A stretch of 64,000 nt of DNA. Source: Stratiolaelaps scimitus. Taxonomy: Eukaryota > Arthropoda > Arachnida > Mesostigmata > Laelapidae. How positions within the stretch are numbered: the stretch's first letter is position 1; every line of letters begins with the position of its first letter. Both the position numbers and the translations under genes were made by a program. Below are positions 23,556-37,244 of the stretch, piece by piece. The notes under the pieces were generated by a model. It saw only the letters and a list, made by a program, of their open reading frames with translations, did no database searches and was not told where the DNA came from. The stretch lies in NCBI GenBank assembly GCA_019614645.1, contig JABWDB010000013.1:3586501-3650500 (forward strand), read 5' to 3'.

Positions 23556-25400
23556 GCCAATTAATTATATCAACTAACTGGATAATCAAGTTAAAGACGC
23601 TATCCACTAAAGGAATACAGTACAATCCGTTCAAGCTGAGCGTCGTGTCGGGTGAATCATGCGACGTCAGTAATATCATTCCGCAGAGTAACAATATCCA
23701 ATCTGGTCTATTATTACTTAGGAAAGCTATTTCCATTCGTAACGGCCACGATGACATTACAAGGCGGACACACTATCCCGGCCATATACGCCAATGTTCA
23801 ACGGCACTAACATACTACTCCGATCCTATTTAATCATATCGAGAAATTGTCTGCGCACATTCAGGGCGCCTTTTTCAAAATTCTCCATACGAAAACCGTG
23901 AAGGAGAGTCATGCCACACAGATAGAACAGCTCCAAAGAGCACTAGATGGCTAATGAGAAATATTACGTATAAATAATACGAGCATGAACTTCGAGAGAG
24001 GGAATGGGTACAGATACCACGACGGAAACATACGCCTAATATATGAAAAATTAAATATTAATATATAGTATTTTATAGAGTTGGAGAGTTTTAGAGAGTT
24101 AATAATTCCTAACTACTGTATGTTTGAATAAAACAATACATATATGGAATTTTATAGAGTACTGCATTATAGGAGAATTGAGTCTAATTATAAAGCAGTG
24201 ATCAGTAGAATACTGTTGTGACAACAACCGACGCAGGTCGCAGGTCTGAGTGCCATCTACGTTGGATATTCTCTAATCCCGACCGGGGAGCAATGTGTTG
24301 CATTGCATCTATTCTTGTTAATTTTACAATGTAAATACAGTGATAGTAATAATGATTCTTTTAATTTCAAATGTAATAAATATAGTAGACATAGGTTGGT
24401 CAAGCAGAATAATCTACTAGTTTTTGAGTTGCTCTCAGAATATCGGGACTCGATTGCGTGGTCAGTATGGTTAATTTGACTTTTAAAAATTGTGTACATA
24501 GTCTCGAATTTATGTTATAGAGAAATACCTGCATGCGCTGTGTACATCGTGGCATGATATATTTGTATAATACCCTAGCTTACAGCTACGTACACAAGCG
24601 AACTGTATATACTACTAGCCACTTTCTTTAATTTACATTTATTATACACTTGCAGAGTTTTCTTCAATTTTTTTTATTAAAACTATTAAAAACATATGCC
24701 CGTTCCGTAGAAGAACGTTTCCATTGGATTGCCACAGCAAGCTGTGTGGTCAGTCAACTCACCTGAGTCGGGTATCTCTTCAATCTTCAATTTCGCCTAC
24801 AGCGAGTTCTATACCACAGCCAAGATCGGTTGTTCTGGACTTCTTATCAGTGTGTTCCTTTGATAAAAAGGGATAATTGTTGATAGCGTTATCGGACAGA
24901 AAGCGAACTCGCACCATGGGTATTTGTCGCTATCGAATAAAAGCTGCAGAAAGACTAATTTTCCTATGAAACGGCTGAACGATGTAAACGATACTATTGA
25001 GCCACTGTATATATTTCAATAACAACTAACTTGTTTAGCGATTTGTCTACAAGAAATACACGATTCACAAAGTTCATGTTGTCTGATGACGGAGCTTTTG
25101 ACGACTAAAATTCCCCCGCCAACTTGCTTAACTCCCGAGTAACAATTCTACCAGTTAACTCCGCCGGGCCTGCTCGAAGTTTCCCACGTCAGTCAGCATA
25201 TCCTCCGCGTACCATTCTTGTATTAAGCGCCTCTTGTGATTATAATATATTCGTCGACATTTCTATTGTAGTTACAGATTTACATGTAAAACTGCGTCGC
25301 GCGGTATACAACCAATGTACAAATGATTTAATGAGACCAGGCTCGATGGCGAAAATATCGGAACGAGAGGCAGTTCTCTTGTTGCTAACCGCTCTTGACG

Positions 25401-25419
25401 AGAGAGAGAGAGAGAGAGT
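25401..25419. repeat. (GA)n tract
   Basis: Nine to ten AG units. Confidence 0.9.
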
Positions 25420-26878
25420 GAGATATATAACTATGACAGACGCATGCTGTTGTCGACGCTTTAACGGACCAGATATGACAGACAGCTGAACAAAAATAAC
25501 AAATGCTCCCTTGTTACAACTACTACTACTGCTGCTACTTGAACCCAGCACCGTATCGAGCAAAAAAAGCCTAACTGCCGAAGTCAGACAGCTCATATCC
25601 AGTTCGCATAGTGTTCCCGCGTAACGTTGTTCTCGCCACCGTTTACGTGTCGCCGGAGGCTGACTCAAGCGGGCTAATGTCATCGCCAGTTACTAGTTGA
25701 AGTGTTGCGAGACAAAGAAGATGTAAGCAGATAGATGGATATATATATATATACATACTAGTATATAGAAAAATCATCTATTAAAAAAAGCTCCAGCCCG
25801 CTTGCAACAGCCAGCGTTGGCAACTACCGTCGCGCGTTAACAATCGCCCGTTGTCTCACACTTGGCTACGTAACTTATTCGATCGTGTGCCTTTCGATTG
25901 GTACCTCCCTTCTTCACTCGCTCAACGTCCGCCATCGTGCCGTATCCATCCCTACTGAACTGGACGGTAGACGGTAGACGGCAGCGGTATTGAAGCGTGG
26001 AGCAAAAAAAAACAGGCGCTCAATGGAACGCTGAATGTTCCAATGGTAATCGTTTGTAGTGGTCCTGCCTAGCTGAGACACTGGTGGATGTCACTGGACG
26101 TCGGCAGGCCCATTATTATACTATAGCGATCTGTCCGATACTTTCGCATGGATCGACCCCCGAATATCGCTGCTTGAATATTCGTCGTAGGTAGTGGCTA
26201 GCCGGCAAATATTGATCGATTTTGCTATCATCGAGCGATGAACGAACGGATTAGATTTTGTTTTTGTTGTCGGATGAATCGGAGTGTGTGTGTGTGCGGC
26301 AGGCGTTCAAGTAGTACAGCAACAAATTATTACTGCATGCACCATTGCTATAATATGGAGCTACTATAATCAAATGGTACAATTTCAAGATGCTACTTGA
26401 ACTCTATTCATAGCTGGCATAGAAAATTAGAATAACATTATTCGTAATAACATCACTAGAGTATTGTAGCGTGTATTACGATGTGGGAACATTGTTTACA
26501 CTCAGCTGTTTTTTTCTCCTCAGGCGGTCAGGTTTAGGTGCAGCGGAAACGAGTAGTTCTATACAGCTTAGTTTGATGTTTACCTACACAAGTAATGATG
26601 ATGGCGATAGATATTTTGCGAACGATGTTCTCCTCTGCGTGGCTTCGCTGCTGTGTCTGCTGCGGTGATGGTTTTGGCGTAGCTGAATTCACTTGTAATA
26701 TATTATAATACAATATCACATGTCACTAGTGCTGAGATAGCGGAAGAAACGGTGGTATTCACTGTTATTAATACACATACAATACTATCAGTGAGTCGAA
26801 GTTGAAGCCACATCCGCCTGCTCAGCCACTGTCCGTATTCATTACTTGATACAGTGATACATGAAATGGTTTTTGCAG

Positions 26879-27059
26879 GTGGCGCCTGCAGACGTACACA
26901 GCTTCACTGATTTGATTGCAAATATATCAGTCCCTCGCAGGTTTCAAACGTTCGCTATTTCTATTGTAATCCGCACGCGCCAGTTTGACAGAGGCATTTT
27001 TCACTGCCAACCCGGCTGTTTTCAACTGACTCCGTTGACTCGTATGAGATTTAATGATG
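26879..27059 (+). CDS. Candidate internal exon, unknown product
   Basis: An acceptor-like TTTTTGCAG ends at 26878, and GATG/GTGAGT provides a donor at 27060. The 181-bp interval is open in one frame from edge to edge and encodes about 60 residues of mixed, non-repetitive composition (for example VAPADVHSFTDLIANISVPR near the start and two Cys in FHCQPGCF near the end). No domain is recognised. The pyrimidine tract is short, and the opposite strand is also open over part of this region, so chance is a real alternative. Confidence 0.2.
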
Positions 27060-28717
27060 GTGAGTCCGCACGGGATCGTTGATCGGGACAACGTACACGG
27101 AGTCGGTTCACACCTCCAAAATAAATGTCCACAACAAAGAAGAGTCAAGGCCCCTGCGAGTATAGACAACCTTCTTCGGTTGGATTGCTCGATCGGTGAA
27201 CGCTCCGAGAGCTTGTTAAGCCGCTTCATCCCCGTACAACTCAAGTACAAACAAACGCCGGCGGCGTTCACCTCCTCAAATTCGCTGCAGTGGACATTCA
27301 AGTGTCGTCCGCGTACGAGTCGTCCGCCTTCCGTAACTTACGTCGAAAACGAAAGAGGAGCTCTGTTCACTGCGGATCAACAGTGAGTGCGTATACGGCG
27401 ACGAGGACACGTATTACACTAAAGGTGAGAACGAATTGAACAGAGGGATGCGTTGATTTATCGCCTCGTGAATCAGTTACAGAAGGCGAACAAAGGAAGT
27501 CGATTTGAAGGGTCCTCCCAACGGCGAAGATCGCATGGGAGGGATTTTAAGGGGGCGTGTTAGATGTGGGGGGATGGGGGGAATTCTTTTCTGTTCGTAC
27601 ACAGTGCATATTAGCGCTTTTCGCGCGGGGTCATTTCGCCACGAACTCAATACGGCAAGTGGTTTTACAGAATATCGCCAATTTACCTACGTATGTCGGC
27701 CAATGTCAAGTGCAACTTCAACATCCGTGCTTGCCCTCACCGGAGGGCGATCATTGCTAAGGGCACATTTACATGAAGCAGCGGTCCACCTTGTTTCGTC
27801 CCTTGTCGAATCTCATAGCGTAGGAATTTTAAATCTGAGCAATGTTTATAGCTAAACTCACTATTCGCGTTCCTTTGTGGTTGTTTTCTGAGAAACTATC
27901 TGAGAGATTATTTTTCTCGCTCCAATAGTGATAGTGATAATCTCGCTACGTGCGAGTTTAAGAAAGGAAATTTTTTGTTCTTGAATGAGAACAAAATTCC
28001 TCCGCGATAAGACAAGAGGACCCTGTAAAAAAATCTCAGAGACGACGACAAAACTGCGCACGAAGTGTTTGCAAAACAATTATCGTGCAAGACATCGAGC
28101 TGTATTGTACTTTTGACAATCGTGTGATTGCCGTGCTCTCCCAATGCAGACATTGTTAATTAGACACTTTAGCTGACAATCGACTCACACATAATACTAC
28201 CGGATGTGTGAAAAAACGCGGTCAGAAAATAAGCAAAACTTTAGCACTTATGTGTACCGTCATTTTAGCCATAACGCGTTATTACTTATAAAATATCGAT
28301 CGATATAAAGATTTACTGTTTATACCAATGTGGCTATTCATTACGACACCAACCACGGTCAGACGCAATTACAGTCTGCCTTCAGCAGTTGGCAAGAGGC
28401 TATACGGTTGTTGTACAAAGCTGGCTGACAGAGCCACGTTGACCAGATGTCTCTGGGTGATGTCTACATGTGTCCGTGTGTGCGTGCGTCTGTCTGTCTG
28501 TGTCTACCTCCCTATCCAGGCCCAACCAGAAAATTGTCTCAACCTTCAAACGTAGTTGAGTTTAGTCGAGCGTGATAGTGGACATTGAAGCAATAGATGT
28601 AGCAATACTTCAGCTTCTGCCGCGGGACAACAAAAGATCGGGTGCCCGCTTCCTCAAAGCCCCTCCCGTCAAACCGCGGACGAGCGACAATTGGCGAATG
28701 TTGAACAAATCAATGTG

Positions 28718-28720
<3 letters not shown>
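27060..28720. other. Non-coding stretch, no gene seen
   Basis: Open frames on both strands at 27054-27386 and 27505-27855 have no family resemblance. The remainder, including a G-rich patch near 27550-27580, shows nothing definable. Confidence 0.35.
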
Positions 28721-28721
<1 letters not shown>

Positions 28722-28763
<42 letters not shown>

Positions 28764-28767
28764 AAGG

Positions 28768-28799
<32 letters not shown>

Positions 28800-28812
28800 A
28801 TATATATAATTT
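28722..28812. repeat. (CT)n-(TA)n compound microsatellite
   Basis: About 20 CT units (28722-28761) are followed, after a few bases, by TA runs to 28812. Confidence 0.95.
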
Positions 28813-29088
28813 AGTCGAAATATATAGGTTGATTTTACCACCGCCGTATCTCTATCCCACAATTGCTTAAATTTGACTTTAATAACAGAAGGCTAAAGTA
28901 GATCATTACTCAATTGGTGATATATATATATATAAAATAGTCCGTAAGACGTTTGTAAATCTCGTTGACCCACATAGATAGATATACTTATGTTTAATTA
29001 TTTCATACAATTTCTCGATACGGCTGGAGACGTGGATCGTTTGAGTTTACAATTGTCTATTACTCGTCGTTTGAGATACTAGAGCCAA

Positions 29089-29092
29089 ATAT

Positions 29093-29141
<49 letters not shown>

Positions 29142-29166
29142 CATATATATACATATATGTATATAG
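29089..29166. repeat. Long interrupted (TA)n tract
   Basis: About 78 bp of TA with AAAT, ACAT and ATGT interruptions, among the longest TA arrays in the window. Confidence 0.95.
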
Positions 29167-30856
29167 CTACTTTCGCACCACCTAGTATACTAAACTAAGT
29201 AAAATTTCGAGACATCATTTAACGTCCACGGTACTGCGGTATTAAACTAAACATATGGCACTTGTGTATGTGTGTGGTGATTGAATACAAAAGTAGCATG
29301 CGAATAGTGATATATACAATTACTTACTAACTGCTTACTCTGCTTATTGTAGCAACGGTTCTGCTGAGCGGGCAGACATCACCCACAGGAATTGTCTAAA
29401 TTATTAATTACTAATTGCCTTACGCGGTACTGAGTTTGTGCAGAAAAGCAAGAGATGTGACATGTAACATACAACAAGAGTAAAAAAAACGACTTAACCA
29501 CTTCTAATTACCGTTTCTGCACTGGGCTGATATTTAAGATCCTAACCAGTAGGAGGTCACAAGCGTTCCGAGATAAAACATAATTCCCTATACGGCAATT
29601 CGCGGAGAACTCTATTTATAGAGAATGTCTCTCTAAAATTCAGAGAAGATAGCGCATTTGTGTTTTTACATACTCCCGAATGCAATACTGCTTCGGAGAT
29701 CAGTATTTCTTTGCTGGGACGTGTTTGAACAAACGAACCATGATTGTGCAGACACATCGCTTTGTGACGTGATGCACGTTACGGTACACTTTCAATATTT
29801 CCACGATATTTCAGTGTCATGGCGTTCTCTCGTAATTGGGCTACACGGTGGTGGACAGTGTCATTTATTTGCATATCTTACCTTGTTGTGTAAAAACCGC
29901 TGGTCTGACAGAGGTACCCAGAGGGGTTGGCTTTAACAAGCAAACTCATTGAGAATTAGTTTCTGAATTAGAATTGAGATTAGTTTCTGAAGTAGAATTG
30001 AGAACTAGTTAGTAGCGCTTCGTCTTAAGTGGCCAGCAACAACTACAACAACAGGAACAATGCCAACGCATAGTTATGAATGTGAGTGGTAGATTTTTTT
30101 ATCAGCACGCAGCGCTTCCCGTTCACATGCTGCATCAGCGCTGTGTAATTAACCTGCAACAATACAGGCAGCATAAAGACGAAGGCAGTTATAAGAGGAT
30201 CTTTGTCGGTGATACATACAACTCTGACCGATATCTTTTGAGCTGCATTTGAGCGCTAAAATGCTACAAGCCAAGGCGTCCATAGACAGACACTACTACG
30301 TCCCGTTTGATTAAGACGGTAGTCACATATAAGAGAGCTTAAGCATTGTAAAATTGCAGCTCCTTTGACAAACCAATAAACCTTTACCGTTACCTATGCC
30401 CCGGGCTGTTGTACTTACTTTCAGGCTAACCGAACGTGGCTGCCTTCTCCCGTAGTAAATGTAGCGATGAAATGAGGCATCGAACCTGTGCGTTTCTCAT
30501 TGGCACGTATGCCCTCAGATCGTCCCGCCCCGCCATAACAATTGTGTGAGATACGCAGATACCCAAAGGGTTATTGCCTTCTTGTTGTTCTCTTTTTTTT
30601 TGTGTTTAAAATGGCTGCCTTTTGTTTATTTTCATTCTGTGTCAATTGGAAAGCCCTCCCCCCGCCCGCTTCAGCTATCTTCTATCAATCGTACCGATGG
30701 GCGAGGTGGCGCGATGAAGCCTATTTTTTACACACGGCACTTGACTCAAGCGTTTGACGATCCTGCTAGACGGGCATGGATGGCATGGTGATCGTTGCCT
30801 GCAGCGCGATATTTCTCCTTATCCGGAGCTGGAATATTGCAACAACCAAATGGCTG

Positions 30857-30889
30857 TATATATATATATATATATCTATATATATATAG
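30857..30889. repeat. (TA)n microsatellite
   Basis: TA run with one C interruption. Confidence 0.95.
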
Positions 30890-31551
30890 TATGTGTTTTA
30901 GCCAAACATTTCGAGTATTGCCAACGGATATGTCCTGTCGCAACTGTGGCTAACGAGAGCGAGTTATCACAACGATATTCATAAATTCGTTCCAATTAAA
31001 CCAAAGTCATCGATGGAAATATGATCTCAATAGATTTCGTGCTAGGTGATTCATTCGAATCCACGATCAAATACGTTTACAAATTTATATTCATGGCTTA
31101 GCCAAGATTAACCACAGGATTAGCCCCTGCAGCGTCTGGAACACTACGCATAAACACCCGGATTCTATCACGAAACCCAACACACTTTGTGTGCTTCTCG
31201 TGTTTTACAAATTGCCATACATCGACAGAGTACACCAATTAGCCATTTACACGTCGTCCCTAAATGGCACCCACACAAGATCAGTTATTTAGATGTCAAT
31301 ATTGCAGGTCAGAAGCACGTCAACATTTGCCGGATCTGCTTTGAAATGTATGGCCACTTTAGCCACAAATGAAATAAATGGGATATTTATGCGATTCTAT
31401 TCGACGCTGCGAATTTCGGGATTTCTGACTGTCTCTCGTTGGACAGGTCGAATGAATGAAGGTATTAACGTCATCCATTGAACATTGTTGCGCTTCGAGG
31501 CATAAACACGTTATGACATTATTGTATGTCTAGATATACTGGCTGAACTAA

Positions 31552-31580
31552 AAAAAAATATATATATATCTATATATATA
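31552..31580. repeat. (A)n(TA)n tract
   Basis: An A run passes into TA, with one C interruption. Confidence 0.9.
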
Positions 31581-32500
31581 CAACTACGTTTACACAAAGT
31601 TATGTCACATTGCATACCTGTACAATGCAATGGATGTAAGTGTTAAACAGCCTAAACATTGTGCAATTTAGTAATATTGACGAAAGCCGCTCAGGGAACT
31701 CCAGCCACTATTGGGCGGGGCCGGTCAACTCGAAACGCACTGCAATAGAAATAGCAAGCGCAGCGGCAATTGAGACAACAACTATCAGAGAATTAATTAG
31801 TTTAACATGCACATTTTTCAGCTTTGTGCTAACTTTGCGCGCCGCCGGGTCATCAGAGAGTTCAGCAGCAGGTATCTCCACCCAACGGCAGTGTGTGCTG
31901 GCATTGGTATCCGATACGACGCGAAAAGCCTTTGTGTTCGCTGTACAGATGGTTTACGCACCACACATCTGCCGCCGAGTTAACCAGCGCTGGGTTGATT
32001 ATACTCCTCGAACCAGCTAAATACAACGGCAATGTTCTCAGTATGTCAATGCGATCCTGCCTCAGCACACATCATGTACAGAAAGTATCACAACTGAGTG
32101 TATCGCCTCGACGCCTTTCAAATAAACGAAGTCATTCATTAAACGTGTGCCCGTAAATTCAACATCTGCCTACCAATGTTCGTTTGTTGACAGTAGCACA
32201 GGTATACATCGTCACCGACTGAAATAGCCCAGATGCACGAATCAATAGATCGACAGATGAATAATGTCGTGATAAATAAGCAAAGTGATATTCCAAAATA
32301 CGAAATGTGTCAACGCAATCAGCAAATGATTCATTCCGGCCCCTTTCGTTGTTGCTTCATCGCGTTGGCTGGTCGATGTACATTTGAAAAGCGAAACCCC
32401 CAAGAGACACCCCCGGGGGGAGACCCCTGTCTATCGGTCTGTCTGGTGCTCTCCAGTGCTCTATCCTCTATCGATATCTCTTTCTTCGACAAAATGTTGC

Positions 32501-32527
32501 TGCCGCCGCCCCCGCCGCCCCCGCCGC
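32501..32527. repeat. (CCG)n tract
   Basis: Imperfect CCG units after a TGCTGCCGCC start. Confidence 0.9.
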
Positions 32528-33102
32528 TGAGCTTCCGGGACAGCAGCGAAGTGAAGCCTAACAATACTAAACAATAATAACCAAGGTTATTATCTGTCCG
32601 TACAGAGGCAGATAGACAGAGGCACGCAAGCGTAACCCTGGTGAATCACCCTCTGTCATCACGCTAACACTGAGTCGAGCCAAGCAAGCGTCGAATCGAG
32701 GAACTGACGATATCTTCGGACAAGAGGTTGAGCGAGCGAAAATTCGGCAATCGTCGATGGTTGGTCGTTCGCTGCTTTCGAGAGTGGACGTTTCCGACGG
32801 CCGTAGAAAGATGACAAACGAGACAGAGATTGTAAAGGAAAACGAGAAACGCGCAGAGGCAGCCGCGGCAAGAGCAGGACGGACAGAGCATTTCGGTGTT
32901 GCGTTGCACAGTAATGTACAGCACTGGTCGATGGCAGCTGTGTGCGAGTTCGTGTCGCTGTATGCCGGCCTGTGTTTATACGAAAAAATGTACACCAATA
33001 TTATTCTGGATATATATATATATAGATCCGTGTGCAATAATGTAATCTATTATTATTATTTATACGATTCAGTTGTTGTTGTTGTTTATGAGGCACCGTA
33101 AC

Positions 33103-33119
33103 TGTGTGTGTGTGTGTGC
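33103..33119. repeat. (GT)n tract
   Basis: Eight GT units. Confidence 0.9.
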
Positions 33120-33293
33120 AGGTTGATGTATCGGTGTTTTGGTATTCTTCGACATGACAAGCTGCATTACTGCCGGGACATCGTGTCGAACCGTGCTCTT
33201 TTTTGAGGCCGTTTCTATGTGATGTTCTTGTGGTTTGCTGGGGAAACACCGGCAGTGCCAGCAGCAGCAGGTGTCGGAGGTCAGCTCTGGACA

Positions 33294-33313
33294 ACGACGA
33301 CGACGACGACGAC
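33294..33313. repeat. (GAC)n tract
   Basis: Six GAC units. Confidence 0.9.
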
Positions 33314-33700
33314 AACTGCGGCAGCATCAAAGTAGACGGCGTTTTCGCTGCCGGGACCTGATGCTATCGGGGAGCCGTCCATGTGTGTATTCGAACGTTG
33401 GTCCAATCAGTTCGTTATGATTTCGTCTCACGATTGAGGAGGGTTAATTGCGAACAATAGGTTGTTATGCTGCTGACTATATACGCTCTGCGATAGTTAT
33501 CATTAATATCATTATTATGATTATTATTGTTAGTCGCATCACCATTATTATCTTTGTGAATGATGATGTTTAGCTTTCATGCGATTGACGCGGGAGATTG
33601 GCGGCATTTAAGAACGATACAGAAATTCCAGATTTCGTACGAACCAGCTTATCCGGAACCTGTCTCATTATACCAGTGACAACAGGTGATTTTTCGGTAG

Positions 33701-34033
33701 AAACTGCCCAACTGGGAAGAACGACCGGTTGGCCGGGTGGTCACTCCACGGGTCGCTTACCATAGCTGTCTATGGACTCACGGCTCACCTGCGTTGTACA
33801 TCGATGGGGCAATGCTGGCACGATACGAACAATGCTACCGAGAAGATTGGTTTCGGTCTTATACAACGTCGACGGAGCCAACCCAACAATTGGACATATC
33901 ATTTGAACGTGTACAGAGTCAATTGAAGACTTTGCACGTTCACCCTTTTTTCTCTTGGGGAAATACAAGCGGTGATACTGACGACGCACTGCGGAACATC
34001 GAGAATATAGTAAATGGTGATAATCTTTGTTAG
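33701..34033 (+). CDS. Candidate reading frame, unknown product
   Basis: The frame is open from the stop ending at 33700 to a stop at 34031-34033, about 110 codons. Its composition is mixed rather than repeat-like: several Trp, a charged middle with LARYEQCYREDWFRSY, then FERVQSQLKTLHVHPFF and a polar end. No ATG begins the frame, so it would need an upstream exon. A TAG that could act as an acceptor lies at its left edge without a pyrimidine tract. No domain is recognised, and two other frames are also open here. I list it because it is the least repeat-like frame of this length in the region. Confidence 0.18.
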   Translation, partial: KLPNWEERPVGRVVTPRVAYHSCLWTHGSPALYIDGAMLARYEQCYREDWFRSYTTSTEPTQQLDISFERVQSQLKTLHVHPFFSWGNTSGDTDDALRNIENIVNGDNLC

Positions 34034-34936
34034 GAGAATAGCAGTTGCATGCAGTGACGAGGGTTGAATTCTTGCAGAATATCCGAGACGTTGGATCTCA
34101 ACCAAAGATTACTACATAACAGCTGTATGAGATAGAGAAAAGAAACAAGGTAGCTAAAAGGGAGATTTTAATTTAACGAAAAAAATCCCTCCATAATTTC
34201 ACTTCGGGTTAGCTAATTAATTTTGGCTCGAACGAAAAGCAAGTGCTCCTATGTAATCGTAGCTTGTAGCTGCTGAAATCGGATGGTACCGCGCAAGTCA
34301 CCGTCTCGAAATGTATTCCCTAGGCGTAATGTTATACGAGCGACAGCTGCGTCCGTACAGACACCTTAGCAAGGATAGAGCCGCTGCTTTCTTCGAGAGG
34401 CACTTTGTCTTTGGCTGTCCCCTTGTTCGATGTCCTTATATATATTATCATTCGCCTAATCTTAGCGTCCTCATTGCGCATACGCCATCATCATCATCGG
34501 GCATGGGGTGGTTTCGTACGATCCGATTTTTCTTCATGGTGTTATTCCAAGTGTTATACAGTATATATATATATGTATTCTTATTATTGAGATGGCCTGA
34601 GGGTCGACCTAATTCTGTTGGAACGAGTCACGCCGTAGTAGTGCCGTCTGACTGAGTGTCTATCGAGCAGCTAAGCTGGGAGTTGTTGTTAGTTAGTTGG
34701 CTGGATCGCGGTGTCTTCTTCATCCACCAGAACTGAAGCAACAAAGTCAACGAGGCGCGCTCACTTGCGGCCTTTCATTAGTGGCAAAGCGAACGCTCAA
34801 TTTCGATGATGATACTCGGTACTTTGTATACGTTCTTGAGCTATGTCTGCGTGATGTGTGTGTGTGTGTGTGTGTCTGTATGCACGTTACTACGAGAGCT
34901 CTGGTCCCAGCAGTATAACGATACAAACGTGGATCT

Positions 34937-34964
34937 ATTATATATATATATATATATATATATA
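34937..34964. repeat. (TA)n microsatellite
   Basis: Uninterrupted run of about 13 units; a (TG)n run lies about 70 bp upstream at 34855-34875. Confidence 0.95.
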
Positions 34965-35956
34965 ATTCATGCAACTATATATCATGCGGACGCTGGTGGC
35001 GAGCAAGAAAAAAAACGAATCGAGGAGGGGGAAGTCTACTTTCTGGCGTGGCAATAAATTTGTCGTTAACGACGCGACTTTCGTTTTAATGTTTTTGATC
35101 GAAACATATCAACTTGATGAGTAGCTCATCTATAACACACTCTCACACGTTTGAGAGGTGCACGAAACACTTTGGAAAATGTCCCACATTTTTTTTTGTT
35201 TGTTAATAAAATTCTCACGCTTACTTCGCACGCCTGCCGAAACATGATCTAACTACTTTATATGGGGGCAAACCGGAAAAACATTAAGTGTGACACTTGC
35301 GTGTTTTATGATTATAGTTGTAATATCACGTTGGATGCAACCACGTCATGTAGCTGGTTGCGTAGAGTGAATCGTTTTAGCAGGACGGGTTGACGTGTAT
35401 AGCTAGACAAGCTGACTAGCGAGGCGTTTGGTTTTGCGCAGTCTTTCTCATCTGGATCCCTAAATGAATGATTTTTTTGCGAATTTTTCTCATTTGATCC
35501 ACATAAAATTGTACGGGCGAATTTCGACACTTTGCGTATGATCGCCGGCAGTCTTTATCAAGTTTATATTAGTATAATATATTGCCATGTTCCTAGCGCT
35601 AGACAACGTCTGCGCATTTAGACTTGAATAATTAGAAGACTCACTAGGCAAATTTCTGCCTAATTAGATCTCGAGCAGCTAACCGATAGCCACTTATGCA
35701 TAAGATCATTGCTAATGATGTAACTATAGAGGACACGATCTTGGCTTGTTTCGAAGTCAGTATAGTTTTTCACCGTGACTGGTTTCAGGTGTACTCAGGA
35801 ATGAGTTGTGCAGTAGGAGGGAGAACGGCTGGCTGAACTAAATGATATCACAGATTGGAATTGCAGATGCAGTTCTAGGGGTGCTACAGCTCGAGATGTA
35901 CATGTATATGTTTAAAAAATCGAAGACGAGGTTGTAAACGTATGAGCTTTCACCAC

Positions 35957-35996
<40 letters not shown>
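35957..35996. repeat. (TA)n microsatellite
   Basis: TA run with one AAA interruption. Confidence 0.95.
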
Positions 35997-35999
<3 letters not shown>

Positions 36000-37230
36000 G
36001 CCTCAATTGAATATTGGCAGAGGACATCTGAAGCACATTGGAGTAAAACAAAAAAAAGTACTGTACGCGTCAAAGAAACAGGTGCAGGTACCAGAGCATA
36101 AAAATGCATCATCACAACACAACACAATAGATAGCGGGACCGATATATATGTATTATATTTATGGGTACTATATATTATTATTATTGTTATATATACATA
36201 TATATAAAAAATTGGGTATTTGACAAGAAACAAGGCGACTAAAAGCAATGACTTCTGGGAGCGCCCCTGAGCCAACGCAGCGCACAGCACCCACAGAAAA
36301 CGTTGCCGTCATGAGGCAAGACCGAAAGCCGCGCTCTGGATATGCTGCTAAAATAGATTCTCTCGATGTTTTCTTCCGATTGTAAGCGACACGAATGCTT
36401 TTTGTCATTGAGACTTTTTTTCTCTACCAGACAGATTCACATAGACCGAGACTCGCGCGCTATAGCCAAGCGTTCGAGTCGACGTCGTCAAGCTTAAAAG
36501 TGATCAAGGGAACCCTGTGCTCGATATATCATCATATGTATGCGCATTTTGCCGCGTTTCGGCAGAGACTCGCAACAATCCGCAAGTGAATGGCGCGATA
36601 TAGTTACAGATGTAGCAGGGGATCTTATGTCGACGAGGTTAAGGATGCTGGGAGCGAGCCCTGTGTGCGCGCGAGCATATCGATGTAGGGAACTGAATGG
36701 AGCGGCACGTCCGCTCATGAAGCGTTTGAGGCATTCAAGTCAACTGTGTGTGTATGTGCGTGTGTGTGTGTGGTGTTTATGTCTGTGATTTATTTTGTTA
36801 CTTCAGTGACATTGTGTTGTCATTCTGTGAGCAAAAGACGCTTCGAACGAGAGGAAGACCACCTCGTTCAACGATGACATAGGGGTCGAGGCACAGAGAC
36901 TGCACGTGTGTTATCTATCGTTCGAATCTCGTTCCACGGCCTCCTCTCTCCTTGGATGAAGATGCTTTCACGAGAAAGCCGAAAGAGGTCACACGGCTGG
37001 GTCAAAATCAATTTGCCAAATGAATTATCGCGCAAAAAGATTCGTGTCCCGCGGAGCCGTCGGCGACAAGTTACCTTAAACTCGAATAGTTCTGGTGGTA
37101 CCCAATCGGCAAAATGACGTCGCCAATGAGATTGTGAATACGATTACTACCGGGCAGGTGACATTGACTGGAGGGAGGCCGGACGCCTCGTTGGTATTTT
37201 CGGCTTTCGTGCAAACATCAGGTTGAAGGC

Positions 37231-37244
37231 GGGGGGGGGGGGGG
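37231..37244. repeat. Poly-G run
   Basis: Fourteen consecutive G, a likely site of sequencing or length uncertainty. Confidence 0.9.

Larger units (their letters stand above)
23334..26870. other. Long stretch without a supported gene
   Basis: Contains the CA/TA tract at 23514-23555, (GA)n at 25401-25419, TA at 25739-25753 and GT at 26284-26296. Between 23840 and 23960 a plus-strand frame looks protein-like (for example EKLSAHIQGAFFKILHTK) and is followed by stops and an AATAAA at about 24127. This could be the tail of another decayed element, but the family is not recognised. Confidence 0.35.
29167..31640. other. Non-coding stretch, no gene seen
   Basis: Holds TA tracts at 30857-30889 and 31552-31580. 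Short frames near 29557-29757 (minus) and 31187-31481 (plus) have mixed composition but no recognisable domain. Confidence 0.35.
31641..33440. other. GC-richer block with CCG, GT and GAC repeats
   Basis: Contains (CCG)n at 32501-32527, TA at 33010-33023, GT at 33103-33119 and (GAC)n at 33294-33313. Several frames above 100 codons overlap on both strands, and their composition tracks the repeats. This could be a UTR or regulatory island, but no exon is supported. Confidence 0.35.
34034..37230. other. Long stretch without a supported gene
   Basis: Contains TA tracts at 34562-34574, 34937-34964 and 35957-35996, and GT runs at 34855-34875 and 36745-36772. Frames crossing these tracts are artefacts. 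Nothing else is definable. Confidence 0.35.

Noticed and set aside
30440..30540. Minus-strand GGTTCGATGCC, a B-box-like sequence
   Set aside because: No matching cloverleaf or A box, and no similarity to the SINE-like family beyond the box itself.
31280..31372. Two partial Cys-x2-Cys strings (FRCQYC and ICRIC) in different frames
   Set aside because: No full finger in either frame, and a chance match is likely at this length.
32233..32430. C2H2 zinc-finger-like string IHSGPFRC
   Set aside because: Only a linker-like fragment matches. The spacing of Cys and His pairs does not fit, and the frame continues into a poly-proline CCG tract.
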